A stretch of DNA of 64,000 nucleotides from Hirundichthys speculiger (lineage: Eukaryota > Chordata > Actinopteri > Beloniformes > Exocoetidae): NCBI GenBank assembly GCA_018398805.1, contig JAGFBZ010002260.1, forward strand, positions 682,001 to 746,000. Direction: 5' to 3'. Within the stretch, counting starts at the first letter, position 1, and each line of letters opens with the position of its first letter. Below, piece by piece: positions 26,805 through 38,311 of this stretch. The position numbers and the translations under genes are program-made. Below the pieces are notes generated by a model. It saw nothing but the letters and a program-made list of their open reading frames with translations, ran no database searches and was not told where the DNA came from.

Positions 26805-27010
26805 TTTGAGTACGGGACATGTATCAAGCAGCGTTTACAGACTGTGAAGTTTCTGTTAACTGTTTTCACTCCCTCTCCGGTGTATTCAACAGCAAAACCA
26901 AAATGCTCCCACACCGGCGATTTAATTAAGTTTTCTCCCAACTTCTCCACTACTGCTGGCCATGCCTGCTTGTTTTTTTTTTTTTTTTTTTTTTTCCCTG
27001 CGTCTATGAG
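26805..27010 (-). pseudogene. hAT transposase, N-terminal BED zinc-finger remnant
   Basis: The - strand shows VWEHFGFAVEYTGEGVKTVN and NFTVCKRCL, a BED-type finger (conserved W and F, then C-x2-C) of the kind that starts hAT transposases. The start MASSSGEVGRKLN is in a different frame from VWEHFGF, so there is a frameshift between them. A long lysine-like stretch comes from a T-run on the + strand. BED fingers bind DNA at the transposon ends; this copy cannot make a full protein. Confidence 0.8.
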
Positions 27011-27140
27011 CTGCAGCCAACTGGCCAAAGTGTGATAGGCTGGTCACTGTGAGTGAACAGAGGAGAGTGGACATTGACATGCAGTGGCGGGCCTGTTGCT
27101 TAAAAGGCACGCACGCTCACGTGCAAGTCCAATGCAAAGG

Positions 27141-29316
27141 GGTGTAAAGCATAAATGTGTCCGTGCCCATATACACTCACATGTAAATGACCAAAGTATC
27201 GAGGAAACTGTCACCATTATTACCATCACCACCATCCTTATCTAAGTCCGCCCTGTCGTTGAGTGCCTTGTGAATGAAATAACCTGTTGGTTTTCTTGAA
27301 TAAGCAGCCACATTTCTACAAAATGTCCACGGCTCAGTATTACAGGATCAGAAACGATCAGTTGGTCACCAAAAAAGAGCTCGGGGTAAAACAGTTAACA
27401 GCCCGCCAGAATTCCTGCTCATGCTGAAAACTCACAAAGACTCTTTCATGGATGTCTCTGACTAATTATGCATCTGTCACTCTGCCAGTAACCGCTGCAT
27501 CATGTGAGTGGACTTTTTCCTGCATGCTTCCTCATAGAAAAACCTGAAAAACAGAAATGTAAATCCTCAACTAAACAGTTTTACCTTATTCTCCATGAGA
27601 GCGAAACCACAACAACACATGGGTATTCCTTTTTACAATTCTGGGAATTCTTGGACTTTTTGGATGCTGTGATGGACATTGTAACTGTTATATTTATTGC
27701 GCTGCAAAACAAATAAATGTATTTGCTTACTTTGCTAATATTAAAAGAAATATGAAATAAAATTTTAAAAAAAAAACGGCTTAGTACGGCTGGAAGGAAT
27801 CATTCCCTCCTGTGTGTCATCGTAAAGCTCCTCCATGAAACTGAGGACTGTGGTCTCCCAGAAATCCCTCAGATGTGGACAGCTCCTGTTGGAGAAACAG
27901 AAATGAACTTGCAAACATCAATTAATAACCTTAAACACGAAGCAGTAAAGAACGAGGAAGCCAGTGTGTGAATGACGGTTGTTGCTTTAAAGGAATAAAA
28001 AAAGTCACTCATGTTTTGGGTTTCATGTCTGAACGAGGCTAAAATCAGACCAAAAAAAGGAAAACACATCTAACTGTATAATGTGTCTTACATAGTGCAA
28101 CAGAATATTTGTCACATGACTCTCTCTAATATCATGTCATAGCACTTATTAAGATCTTTTCCCTCAAAGATTCTAGCTGCATATTCTTTGTTGGAAATTA
28201 GTCTTGGTCGGCTCAGTACAACACAGATGTTTAATTGCAATAACATGATCACGGCTCCTTCACAGAGGCCATCTCTAGGCAGAAGAAGGAAGAGCTAAAC
28301 AATACAACAACAATTTATACAGAAATGTGCGTCACTAGATGGGGAGGAGCCACGATTTAGACTTGGCTCTCCCATTGGCCGGTCCGCTCCTCCGTTCGTT
28401 CGTCTTCTGATCCAATCCACTGCCGGCATTTCCTGAAAAAGAAGAAAGACTACATATCCTACTACACCATTCTGTTTACCTGGCCAGGTCTTTTGTTTCC
28501 AAACACGTGTTTTTTAACCGGCTACAGCTGGGCTAGTTTGCTTCTTTTCTACTATAAAGAAAAGACAAACATACACTAAGATTAATTTAAGACACTGATA
28601 TGGGCATATGGTTCATTAAACAAAACAATAATATGGTAAAAACAATGAGCAACAATAAAAGTATAACATCATTTATGCTTCCAACACCACAACATTAATA
28701 TTGTTATCAATAATAATATTAATACCAATATGTAACTAATGTGTAACTGTGCAAAAATGAGAACCACTAACTGCACTAATTCTGGACCTAGAAAGTTAAG
28801 AAAACTTCGACCTAACACACTTTGACCTCAGTGTCTCCTCTATGAAGTTGCCACGGTACATGTACTTCATTTGAGTATTTCTCGCTTCCTTTACTCTCTG
28901 GACACAGTGGGGAAGTTTAACCGTCTTGCTGTAAATCACAGCAGAAGTCGTCTCGATGTGCTGAGGATGTTTTTACTAGTTACGCCTTCCTCACAGCACG
29001 TTTCCATATGTTTCACTTGCACGAGTCTACTCTTCCAACGTGTTGTGACCGTGTTTTACTGAAGTAAATCTAGTCCAAACTGTACTTGTGTGCCGGTGTG
29101 TTTGTGATTTTGAGCTTAAAGCGACTGTGTCTTTTAAGTTTGGCTCAATTTTGCTGCTTTATCTCCTCTCTTTGAGAGGAGCCAGTGACTGATGGGTTGT
29201 TGCTCACTTAACTGAGGGCCTTTTTGGACAGATGGGTCTCGGAGGCATTTCCTGCCCCTGTGAAAATGCTGTCCTTTTGAATTTCTTTTGTACCCTGCAC
29301 GATCTTACTCCGAGAA
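27141..29316. other. Gene-free region, no repeat recognised
   Basis: AT-rich unique-looking sequence with short open frames only. Confidence 0.4.
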
Positions 29317-29317
29317 A

Positions 29318-29905
29318 GCAAAGCAAAGCAGCAACAAAGCAAGTTTATTTGTATAGCACATTTCGTGTACAAGACAATTCAAGGTGCTTTACATAAAACA
29401 TTTGAAGCATTACAGAAAACAGGAGGAAATAAAAAGAAGATCAAAATAATAAAAAAACATATAAGGAAAGAAAGAAAAAACAATAAAATGAATCATAATA
29501 AGCTGATATATAATACCTAAATAAATCAAAATGAATAAAAGAAGCTCGACAGAGTAAAAGATACGGTGCAGATTTCATGGATCGGCAAATGAAAAGAGAA
29601 ATGTTTTCAACCTGGATTTAAAAGTGTCTACAGTTGATGAAAGTTTAATCTCCACTGGAAGTTTGTTTCCACTTGTTTGCAGCTAAATGCTGCTTCTCCA
29701 TGTTTAGTCTGGACTCTGGTTTGGACTAGTTGACCCAAGTCCTTGGAACTAAGATCCCTTCTGGGTTTATACTCTCTGAGTGAAGCTTTCAGTTTTGGTT
29801 GGAAAATGGAGGGAAACTGGGCAGTTGTGACATTGTGTTTGTTGGACTGGCTGTTCTGGATCCAGAGTTGGTCTCTTTTTAATGCCATTGCATACTGAAG
29901 CATTG
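29318..29905 (-). pseudogene. L2-type LINE 3' end, ORF2 C-terminus remnant
   Basis: Read on the - strand, the sequence encodes QTRVQTKHGEAAFS, then after a frame change KLPVEIKLSSTVDTFKSRLK and TFLFSF. The order HGEAAFS - W/N-KLPVEI - FKSRLKTFLF is the end of the reverse transcriptase polyprotein of fish L2-type LINEs. The 3' untranslated tail follows, with gtgctatacaaataaacttg (29350s) as the usual end. It is 5' truncated, the normal result of target-primed reverse transcription, and frame-broken. Confidence 0.82.
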
Positions 29906-30683
29906 GCCTTTGAGGAGAACAGTCGAGCAGTTATTGCACAGAAGATATGAGTTTCTATGCATCAGTGTTCTAACTGCAGAAAATTGAATTGACCACTCAT
30001 ATTGTTTGGTTCATTTACTTCCTGTTTTTGTCCCTACTGTTGTAGTAGTCCAGTTGCCCCAGTCTGACTCTTTGGGCCCAGATGGCCATCTGTAATGTAA
30101 ATAAAGACTCCTCCCCTTTCTCCTCCTACACTAATGTCCCACATATGGTCAGAAGATGTCCCGAAGTTGACATGAGGACGTGTGCCAAAGCATGCATGAG
30201 GAGAGCAACACACAATAAAGCTGCACCACCAACACCTAATATTTTGATGAAAAGTAATTGGACGTAAACCTTTGGTTAGTCGTCTCTTTCATGCTTGTGT
30301 TTATACTGTAACCAGCAGCCTCCCTGCTGGTCTGTGTTTACAATACAATACCTCGCATTGGAACAAAGTAATAAAAAAAAACTCAAACTACAGCAGAAAA
30401 AAGGTAAATGTCACGCACTCATGTGCTGTTTGTTTGCAAAGTATCTGTGAGGATGTGCCAGAGCAGTTAAAAAGAAGCTCATCCTCGTGATCACGCTGCC
30501 ATCTCTCCACCTTATCCATCCCAGCAACGTCTCTGTGAGATCTGCTGCCCAGCCCTCCACTTGTCTCCTTCCCGTGATTGAATGAGCCTCATCCTCACCA
30601 GCTCTCCTCTGTGAATGGAGACTGCGCTCTCTAACGTGTCAGCTTGACCTTTCAGGGTCAGACCCACCGAGTGTTTCACCAAA

Positions 30684-30707
30684 TGTGTGTGTGTGTGTGT
30701 GTGTGTG
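30684..30707. repeat. (GT)n microsatellite
   Basis: About 12 units of GT, 430 bp upstream of the first visible PDE4 exon. Confidence 0.93.
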
Positions 30708-31136
30708 GTGTTCGGAGACATAGTCGCGTGGGAGTGCATGTGCGCCGCTCATCAAGGGATGTTGGACTATGAAAGAATTCCTCCTCCCACTCTCTTTATG
30801 CTCAGTCATTAAAACCTAATCAAGCCTACAAAATGTCTACTAATGATGAGAAAGGGTAATCAGCTGAAATTACCGGAAGGTTAGAGGCACTTGGACTGAA
30901 TCTGTAAGTTAAGTTTGGTTGCGCTTGGATATTTTGTCTTTGGACTCTGGAGCTAAGAGTCTGAGAGGCGTTTGGAAGCTATGATTAAGTCTGCTAGCTT
31001 TTGTTTCTTTGCATCTTAAAAGCAGCCCAAATATTTTTTTGGAGGAAAAAAAAAAACATCTTTGGACATCCAAGTACTGAAACGACAACAACAAAATATT
31101 AACCAACTTGGACCTTTTGTGCTTGTCTGTTCTCAG

Positions 31137-31331
31137 TTTCGATGTGGAGAATGGCCCGTCTGCCAGCTGCAGCCCTCTGGACCCCCAGGCCTCCCCCGGC
31201 TCGGGTCTGGTCCTCCACACCAACTTCCCAGGACACAATCAGCGCAGAGAGTCCTTCCTCTACCGCTCTGACAGCGACTATGAGCTCTCCCCGAAGTCCA
31301 TGTCGCGAAACTCCTCCATTGCCTCTGAACT
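31137..31331 (+). CDS. pde4b: pde4b-like phosphodiesterase 4, internal coding exon encoding the start of UCR1
   Basis: This 195-nt exon encodes part of a cAMP-specific phosphodiesterase that hydrolyses cAMP to AMP in the cytosol and at scaffolds. It lies behind the acceptor ttgtctgttctcag and ends at the donor CT|gtacgt. It starts with T, the last base of a Cys codon, as in the first exon common to mammalian PDE4 long isoforms. Readable blocks are [21 protein letters not shown] and FPGH, then [18 protein letters not shown] and [15 protein letters not shown] is the UCR1 protein kinase A site; its Ser codon is at 31252-31254. The FDVENG, LDPQAS and FPGH blocks match PDE4B better than PDE4A or PDE4D as I remember them. 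Where mammalian PDE4B has a GRSPLD block, this copy has SCSPLD. Which fish co-orthologue it is (pde4ba or pde4bb) cannot be told from this window. Isoform-specific first exons were not found upstream. Confidence 0.95.
31252..31254 (+). other. pde4b: Codon of the predicted PKA phosphorylation serine in UCR1
   Basis: The TCC codon lies in RRES-F. In long PDE4 isoforms the equivalent Ser (Ser54 of PDE4D3, Ser133 of PDE4B1) is phosphorylated by PKA, which activates the enzyme as negative feedback on cAMP. The full motif is intact here. Confidence 0.88.
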
Positions 31332-31411
31332 GTACGTAGAAAAATGCATGTAAGCACAGTGAACAGACCTGTTTTAGGCAACTCAAAGCACAAATTTAAT
31401 CCAGTATGAAT

Positions 31412-31461
31412 CCTGAATGGTAACCTCTAATAGCACAAAAATATGGCATTTACCATTCAGG
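31412..31461. repeat. 12-bp perfect inverted repeat in the intron after the first UCR1 exon
   Basis: The word cctgaatggtaa (31412-31423) is the exact reverse complement of ttaccattcagg (31450-31461). The related word gatggtaaatgcc recurs near 31552. This looks like the edge of an old palindromic repeat, but its family was not recognised. Confidence 0.7.
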
Positions 31462-32286
31462 AATTATAACAATCAAGAAAAGTCACTTTGCCTAAATACT
31501 TTTGAGGCTCTGAAAATGGAGGTACTTTTGCTTAAAGTGGCTGTAACTCCTAGATGGTAAATGCCGTACATTTTGTAAAACTTCTAAAGTTGAAACTGGA
31601 AGTCTACACTTTGATATCATCTTGTTTGTGTTGTGTCGGATCCATTGTGGTGGCGTATGAAGGCAAACACATCTGGCAGCAGTCAGAGTCAGTAACTTGG
31701 CTCGGGCTCTTGTTCAGGGTCAGTTGAGGAAGTTCTCAGGAGTTAATTACTGACTGAGACTCCAGATGCTAAAAAACAAAACAAGCCAAACATTTTTTTT
31801 TTTAATTTTTGAAACCCAGAGAGGAGTCGTTTGGTATCTTGCTCAACTCACACAAATATACTTTCATCAGAAACCCACCTGTTTTTGACCCATGACCTTC
31901 CAACTAAACTGCTGTCCAGCCTTGAACTCCTCCTTCAGTTAATGATAGTAATGAGGCTCCTGGGTCCTGGTTGCCTCTGACGTTACTCAGCATTTACTAA
32001 GCCCTCAGATTATTAGGCATTTATGCTTCAGTACCAATTAGATTATCTTTTTTTTTTAAATAATTAATTCTGTTGACATAAAACAGTTTGATAAGGATAA
32101 TAAAAATAGTTTCTGTTAAACCTTGTTATGATACAATTCCACACTGAACACAAATGACAGAGAAACAGAAACCATTTCTCCTTTTAGAGTATATGCAGTT
32201 AATATTCATGTCATGATTCAGATGACGGGGCTTCTTTGTTCACAAGCTCATATCTTCATTGTTTTTTTCCTTTGTTGTGTTTGTAG

Positions 32287-32323
32287 ACACGGCGATGACC
32301 TGATCGTGACTCCCTTTGCTCAG
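32287..32323 (+). CDS. pde4b: pde4b-like, 37-nt UCR1 exon
   Basis: This exon has acceptor ttgtttgtag and donor CAG|gtaaat. Its first base, A, completes the Leu codon begun at the end of the previous exon (CT|A). It then encodes HGDDLIVTPFAQ, an almost invariant core of UCR1 in all PDE4 proteins. The length of 37 nt is the known size of this PDE4 exon, so gene structure as well as peptide supports the call. The intron before it is 955 nt and the one after it 331 nt. No frame disruption is seen. Confidence 0.96.
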
Positions 32324-32452
32324 GTAAATATCTCAGTGTCTGTTTCCAGAAATGCTTTATCTATCTATCTCTCTTATTTTTTTAATTTCTAGTCTCTGTA
32401 ACATAAAAAAAAATGGTCAGTAAAATTGTAAATATACAAAATTAGACTCCAG

Positions 32453-32510
32453 TTAACTCATTGGCTCCCACTGACGTTAATTCCAATACCAATGGCAGCC
32501 AGTGAGTTAG
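32453..32510. mobile_element. Short palindromic MITE fragment in a pde4b intron
   Basis: The left side ttaactcattggctcccact is mirrored on the right by aatggcagccagtgagttag, giving a nearly palindromic 58-bp unit. I recognise this as the end sequence of a common fish MITE. It starts with TTAA, but no second TTAA flank is seen. Confidence 0.65.
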
Positions 32511-32654
32511 ACATGTCTATAAGCTCATGATAATATTTTAACAGCAAATAAAACAAACATTTAAATGTAGTGTCAACATAAAATATATAAGTTACTGAAA
32601 CAGTAGTGTACAAAGGTTGAGAATGATGATCTCTCCTTATTATTTTTTTTTTAG

Positions 32655-32725
32655 GTTTTAGCAAGCCTTCGCAGTGTAAGGAATAACTTTACTGTACTGA
32701 CCAATGTCCAGTGTGCCTCCAGCAA
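32655..32725 (+). CDS. pde4b: pde4b-like, exon for the end of UCR1
   Basis: This 71-nt exon follows a T-rich acceptor (ttttttttag) and ends AA|gtaagt. It encodes VLASLRSVRNNFTVLTNV followed by QCASSK, with the final Lys codon split across the next intron. VLASLRSVRNNFT is the conserved end of UCR1, which folds onto UCR2 to restrain the catalytic domain. The LRSVRNNFT wording fits PDE4B better than PDE4D (LRTVRNNFA). The variable end is one residue shorter than PDE4D as I remember it. The next intron is 2026 nt. Confidence 0.95.
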
Positions 32726-32961
32726 GTAAGTATCACTGACTCAGCACCAGATAACAAAACTTTTTTATCTGATTTTCTTTTTCTTAAGTGCAACAGTTCA
32801 ACAGGAAAATGCACCTGATAGAATCCGTAGATTACAGTCCACTCATATGATCTCTGGGGTCACTTTTCATATTGACATAAGACCATGCACTCACTGTGCA
32901 ATCCCGTCGTCCCACCACAAGATGGCAGTGTGGAGCTGTAAAGTAACTGTGGTGTGATGCT

Positions 32962-32969
32962 TGACGTCA
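32962..32969. promoter_or_regulatory. Perfect cAMP response element octamer
   Basis: TGACGTCA lies in the 2-kb intron between the end-of-UCR1 and linker exons. It is the consensus binding site of CREB/ATF factors. Function is not shown by sequence alone. Confidence 0.4.
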
Positions 32970-33096
32970 CAGCTGCTTCAAGCTCCTGCAGTTGATCAGC
33001 TGTGCTAGCCCAGCACTCAAGCACACCTGCACTTCATCTGCCTCCACAAAAACTCGCAGGCCATCACAAACTGATTTCAGCATGTCCCATTTCAGC

Positions 33097-33122
33097 ATTT
33101 ATTTATTTATTTATTTATTTTT
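33097..33122. repeat. (ATTT)n microsatellite
   Basis: About six tetranucleotide units. Confidence 0.9.
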
Positions 33123-33749
33123 ATTCTGGTAAAGCAAAGCCTCTCCCACTACAGCTCATGCAGAAGAAATGCCTTTTTAGCTTGCATTTCTTTTGGGCGA
33201 CACCAGGGTCTGCCGCCTCAGATGCGTGCATTGCAAAACAACAAAGAAACCGTCCATGTTTTCTACAAGCAGCATCAGAGTGACACAGTTTTTCCAGCGG
33301 GAGCAGCAATAGCCTTCAGCATCATCACCCTCTGCAGATTTGGGACTGCAGATCTAGATTCTCTGAAAACATGCATGTAGACCGCCTGTCCCTTCATTCT
33401 TCCACAGACTATCTTGTCATTCAGCCTCATGTATTGACTACCTGCAGCCTGTCTGACCCACTTTCAGCTCTGACTCCCCCACTCTGAAGAGAGCGGGAAC
33501 AGGCACACATAGACGTGCGGAGAGGCACGGAGCGATATGCTAATATACGCATGCAATGTTCTGTCTACGCTCAGGATTAAGTGGGTCATTTCATGATTAC
33601 CTGACAGCTCACACCCACACACACAAGAAAATGTCAGTTGGTTTGGATGTGTAATTTGAGTTCAGCTGACCAGGGTTAATGTCTTGGCACATTACAGAGG
33701 ATTGACCAATGCTACAAACAAACTGCAGCCCAACCTATTTATAGGGGCG

Positions 33750-33950
33750 TTCCACAATCCAGGTCTCTGAGGGCCACTGCCCTGCATGTTTTACATGTTT
33801 ACCCGGTCCGACACACCTGATTTAAATGAATGGATGTCATCAAGGTCTGAACATGCTTGTTAATGACCCATTTATTTGAATCAGGTGTGCTGGAACTGGG
33901 AAACATCTAAAACATGCAGAGCTGCAGCCCTCAAGGGCCTGGATCACCAA
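33750..33950. mobile_element. Palindromic fish MITE in a pde4b intron
   Basis: The left half (ccctgcatgttttacatgtt followed by tacccggtccgacacacctg) is mirrored by the right half (caggtgtgctggaactggga and acatctaaaacatgcag). This matches a very common fish repeat that pairs ctgcatgttttagatgtttc with its complement. It is about 200 bp and non-coding. Confidence 0.75.
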
Positions 33951-34751
33951 ATACTGATGCTTTATATCTTCTTTTCGGAGTGTAGTTTTGTATAAGATTC
34001 AGCAAGATTACAGTATCTATTAAAAAAAAAAAAAAGATTTGATCACAATCCTGCCATAGGCACAGAGCAGGAGTGAACATATTGTATGTCTAGAACTATG
34101 TTTGCAACTGTTGTGCATATAATGCATTACAGAATAATTTGGAATAATTTAATTTTTTTAGGGTTAAAGGAGAAGATTTATTTTACTTTTATATATCTGC
34201 AGCATGTGTTATAGATGAACAGCAACAATACTCTTACTCAAAGGAAAGATTGGGAATGACAAGACAATACTTGCATATTTTTCTTTAAATGAGTTCATAT
34301 TGTGAAAAGATACATTCTATGCCAAACCATTATCTTTCATGAAGCTTAATCAGGTGGGCTTAACCATGTGCCTAAACCGTAATCATGCCAGTTTATTACC
34401 TAAAAGTAAGACATCACTGTCTGCACCAAACCGTTTCTTGTCCAGTGAAACATCACATCAGGGCAGCTCAGTGTTTTAACGTTTAAGTTTAACGAAGTTT
34501 ACCCCGCGTTTCTGTCTGTGCTTAAGTTTTGACTATGATTTTGTTTTTTGTTTTTTTTATAATTGTGAAAGCTTTTCTTTCTTGCTAAATGTCCAAAGTT
34601 TTTAACTTGATGGACATTGCTTGTAATTGAAGTAAAGAGTAAGAAGTGTTTGTAATTTAGCTGAACTGCAGAGGAAAATGATCTACTGAATGCACCATGT
34701 AACAAAGACTCTATTGATCTCTGTCGCTTTGTCTTTCATCTGTTCATCCAG

Positions 34752-34804
34752 GAGGTCTCCTGCTGCAACAACTCAGCCTCCAATCACCAGAGTTTGTCTC
34801 CCAG
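34752..34804 (+). CDS. pde4b: pde4b-like, linker (LR1) exon
   Basis: This 53-nt exon has acceptor ttcatccag and donor CCAG|gtaaga. With the preceding AA it reads K-RSPAATTQPPITRVCLP, then G as the first base of the next codon. It aligns with the PDE4B linker (RSPAA..QPP..RV) between UCR1 and UCR2. It appears one codon longer than the usual 50-nt PDE4 exon. Phase is kept: the next exon should begin AG GAG and encode E-E-x-Y-Q-K-L, the start of UCR2. I could not find that exon before the end of the window, so the following intron exceeds 29 kb. In mammalian PDE4 genes this intron contains promoters of short isoforms that lack UCR1. Confidence 0.93.
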
Positions 34805-35320
34805 GTAAGAAGTTCACAGGAATGTCTCGCTACGTGTCTGTCTTCTGTAAGGCTTTTGCTTATCTGGTTCATATCTGCCTCGGACGTTCATCCGTCACAC
34901 TTTTTTTCCTTGTGTGTCATTATTCTCTCCCTCCCTCTTTCCTTTGTCTTGTCCTTTTCTCATGAATTCGCGTACGTGCCGGCTTTCACTTTTTTCGCCA
35001 TCTGTCTGCGGCGTTTAGATTGTACTCCAGACTACTTTGTCATCGAGCTCATTAACCTTGTGCAAACACAATTAAACAGGCAGTGCAGACAAACGCCCGT
35101 GCACATGCACATGCAGACTCACACACGGCGGGTCTCTTAGAGCAGCTCACTCAAAGACAACAGCCAGCCTCCTTTTATTTTATCACGTCTGATTTTAAGC
35201 AGCTGTGTGTGTGTTTCTGTGACATTTTGTGCGTACATGCACACGTCTAGACTAGCAAGACATATTGTTCAAGGATGTGCTGTCAAGCACAGATGACTTT
35301 GCCAGCAGTTTTAAGTGCAT

Positions 35321-35341
35321 GTGTGTGTGTGTGTGTGTGTG
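35321..35341. repeat. (GT)n microsatellite
   Basis: About ten GT units. Confidence 0.9.
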
Positions 35342-37113
35342 CGTGAATATTCCTTTGTGTAGTCTTGTTACTTGCAGTGGTTCACCGGCTCAGCCAAAGC
35401 CTTTCACTGCACAGAAACAGGGGAGACACACACGCGTGATGTCATTTTAGTGTACAGTGTTAAAACAGTAATATGAACAAAAAATTATCCACAAAAATTA
35501 AACAAACCTGGCTTGTTATCAAAGCTTCCTGTGGTTTCAGACAGTAACCAGCTAGCTCTGGCTCCCAGCATCATGTAATACCGCTCTTTACCTGAAGATG
35601 GAGCAGAGTCACTCCAGTGTCCAACGTAAGCAGAGAGGAAGCAGTGCTGCAAAGAGAGCCATTTACTTTTGTACAATTTATTATTCCAACTGCTTGTCAG
35701 TCATGTTCAGGATCAGCTTCTGCAGGAAAAACAAAATTAAAGATGAGCCTCAATATCTTGTAGTTAGAGCTGGGTGGCTGTGGCATAAGCCAGTGATTTT
35801 TTTTTTTTTTTTTTTGTCCCTCCAAAATGGCAAATTGAAACAAACTGCACCTTTTTTTTCCCCACTTTCTATGTGTCTATATGTCTATAGAGAACAGATT
35901 TAACAAGTGAAAAAAGAATATTGTAGTTGAATATTAAGCCCAGTTTAAGGGTTAATTTATCATTAGTGTATTTGTTGTTGGGCTCCTTATTCTGGGAAGA
36001 CACTTTGTCACTCTATCAGTCTTAGCACTTTATTTTTTTCAGTTTTGCCATCTGGAAGGATTTAAAAGATCTACTCATTTTCTATTTAAGTCATTCATAT
36101 TGTCCTGCTTCACAGTAAAAGTCATTTCAGGACACGCAAACATGTTCAAAACAAAAGGGAAGCAAACGAGTTTAATACAAGCTAAATTAAATCCAGTGTA
36201 ATTCAGTTACGTTGCATTTAAATCAAGTTTGTATTGTATCAGTTATAATTATAATGTATCAGTACTTTACTGCTACTGTAACAGCAGCCTCTATCACCTC
36301 AAATTAGATCAGCAAATGTATTTAGAAGAACGTTTCTTGGCAAAAAATAAAAGTAATAAAATAAAAAGAGATTATTGTAAAGCTTCTGTTTCTTCAACAC
36401 ATAGTAGATTTTTAAAGATAAAGGTGAAAGGCCAACTCACTGCTTCTGACCGACATTACAGCTAAAAACAGAAAAATAATCTTTACTGCACGAATGAGTT
36501 GGACTAAAATATAATCTAAACGAAATGGAAAAACAAATTGCACACACTGCTCTTTTTTTTTTCTTTGGTCAAGTGATGATTAAAGGTCTGCTGTATATTT
36601 TGTACTGAGAAATCGTGAAACATTTCCTCAGAGAAGCGTTTAGAAATCTGGTAACGATGTGATAAAACAATGAATGACGAAGTCTTAGTTCACACGTAGG
36701 GGTTGTTGTTCCAGCGCACGATGAGAACGTTCAAAACATCAAGAGCAAACGTGTTGTGAGGTGAGCAAAAATGAAACCGAGAACAGTTTAAAAACAGTAA
36801 AGCATCAAACCATCGACATGTTTTACATGAAACCAACTCAGTGAGATGTGACATCAAAGTAGAACAGGTGAAGACGAAGCCAAGAGTACCTTCATGAGTG
36901 TCTTCATGACAAGTAAAGCAGGTTAGATCGTCTTATACAGTGTCTGTTAACGTATGTTTGGGGCTAACTTTGCTCACTCTTGTTAGAGGAAGTGAATATT
37001 TTTTAATGTTATAACATATAAAGTCCTTTAGTCTGAAGTTGTGCATTTGTGGACTGATGAAACATCTGATTTGACTGAGAGTTTATCATAGCCTATAGTG
37101 TATGCATCAGAGC

Positions 37114-37154
37114 GTGTGTGTGTGTGTGTGTGTGTGTGTGAGTGTGTGTGTGCG
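37114..37154. repeat. (GT)n microsatellite
   Basis: About twenty GT units with one interruption. Further GT-rich sequence follows at about 37306 and 37332. Confidence 0.93.
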
Positions 37155-37183
37155 CGGTGAGGAGGTGTTCCTGTGGCTCTGAT

Positions 37184-37191
37184 TGACGTCA
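37184..37191. promoter_or_regulatory. Perfect cAMP response element octamer
   Basis: TGACGTCA lies in the long intron, 2.4 kb after the linker exon and just downstream of a GT-repeat block. No TATA box or recognisable first exon follows. Confidence 0.4.
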
Positions 37192-37387
37192 GACTGCCTC
37201 TGTGTGGTTTCTGTTGACTTCCTGTTAAAGCAGATGGACTGAGTTTTCACTTCCTCCTTCAGAACCGCAGCTCATCAGGTGCTCTGAATTTGTGTAAATA
37301 TGCGTGAGTGTGTGTGTGCGCGTTTGGGGAAAATGTGTGTGTGTGCCTCATCGAGGAGCTCCATTATGTCCAGTATGACTTTATGTA

Positions 37388-38311
37388 AAATCACTTTTAT
37401 TTAAATGTTCTGCTGCCATATGAACTAAAGAGTCATAAAATTTGTTGTTCAAACACTTTTAACATCAGCACTTGTCAGTACACATATTTAGTGTAAATCT
37501 CATCTTAAAAAATGAAAAATGAAAAATAAAAAAAAGTCTACAAACAAAATCCAACAAAATGATTGTGGCTCAGCACAATCAGAACATTAAAACAGGTAAT
37601 TTCTGAGGTAACAGCAGAAACTTTTAACGGGGAGTTCAACTTGGCAGTTGTTACAAATAACCTTGTTTCTGTCAAATCCTCCTTCTGGAAGAACTTTAAA
37701 ATGAAAATGTCCATGTTAACGTTCAGTAACTTTACCAATCCGTGTATTATTCATTCTTTCCATTTCAATTGTCAATCAAAAATTTAAAAAAATTAAAAAG
37801 TGACATTTTATTACGTTTTTTTGTTTTATAATCTAACACAAAAAAATGAAACAAAATGTCAATTTTTTTATATTTCAATTTTAGACTTGGATCAAAAATA
37901 CAAAATGAAAAAACTTGCCACAGATCTGAATTTATTTTAAAATCAAGGACTGGACTTTCTGTTGTCATTACACATCTGTGCCACTAGATGGAGCCGCACT
38001 GAAATAACCAGTAAGAGAATAGCAGGACAGTGAACACATGGAGCAGATCTGATGTAACATGGAGGAATGACGCATAAGTCTTGTTGCTGTCCAGAATTTT
38101 TTTTTTTATACAGAATTGTTAATATTGCTACCTGAGTTGGTACCCGAACTGTAAAGTTAGTTTCCGGTTTTCCAGTTCCGCAGCAGCCAGTAACAGACTT
38201 TTCAAAACAAAAGCATGTGAGCAACATGTGTTAACGCGCGATAAAATAAATGTCGGTGTTAATAAATAAATGTGTTAATGCGATAATAACACGTTAACTT
38301 GCCCAGCCCTA
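37388..38311 (-). mobile_element. hAT element copy, truncated at one end
   Basis: The right end gttaacttgcccagccctA (38311) matches the tagggctgggcaagtt terminus of the MITE at 44045-44466 in inverse orientation. The left 37388-37510 stretch (cacttttatttaaatgttct, cagcacttgtcagtacaca) is the reverse complement of 44235-44350. This is therefore a longer member of the same family, inverted. Its outer left end is missing. No transposase motif was recognised. Confidence 0.75.

Larger units (their letters stand above)
25687..27140 (-). mobile_element. BED-finger hAT transposon remnant, 3' end intact, 5' end lost
   Basis: The end at 25687 reads agagggtgcaacggtacagg and gtacggtccgtacc, matching the right end of the element at 59731-60825 in inverse orientation. 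Sequence near 27000-27140 also matches the inverse of 59840-59990. The end expected beyond 27140 is not present, so the element is truncated there. A degenerate BED finger is encoded on the - strand, and a MITE has inserted at 26099-26467. The termini and BED finger indicate a hAT transposase gene source. Confidence 0.8.
34805..37385. other. First part of the long pde4b intron, no recognised elements
   Basis: Apart from microsatellites and one CRE-like octamer, no repeat or exon was recognised. The UCR2 exon was looked for and not found. Confidence 0.45.
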
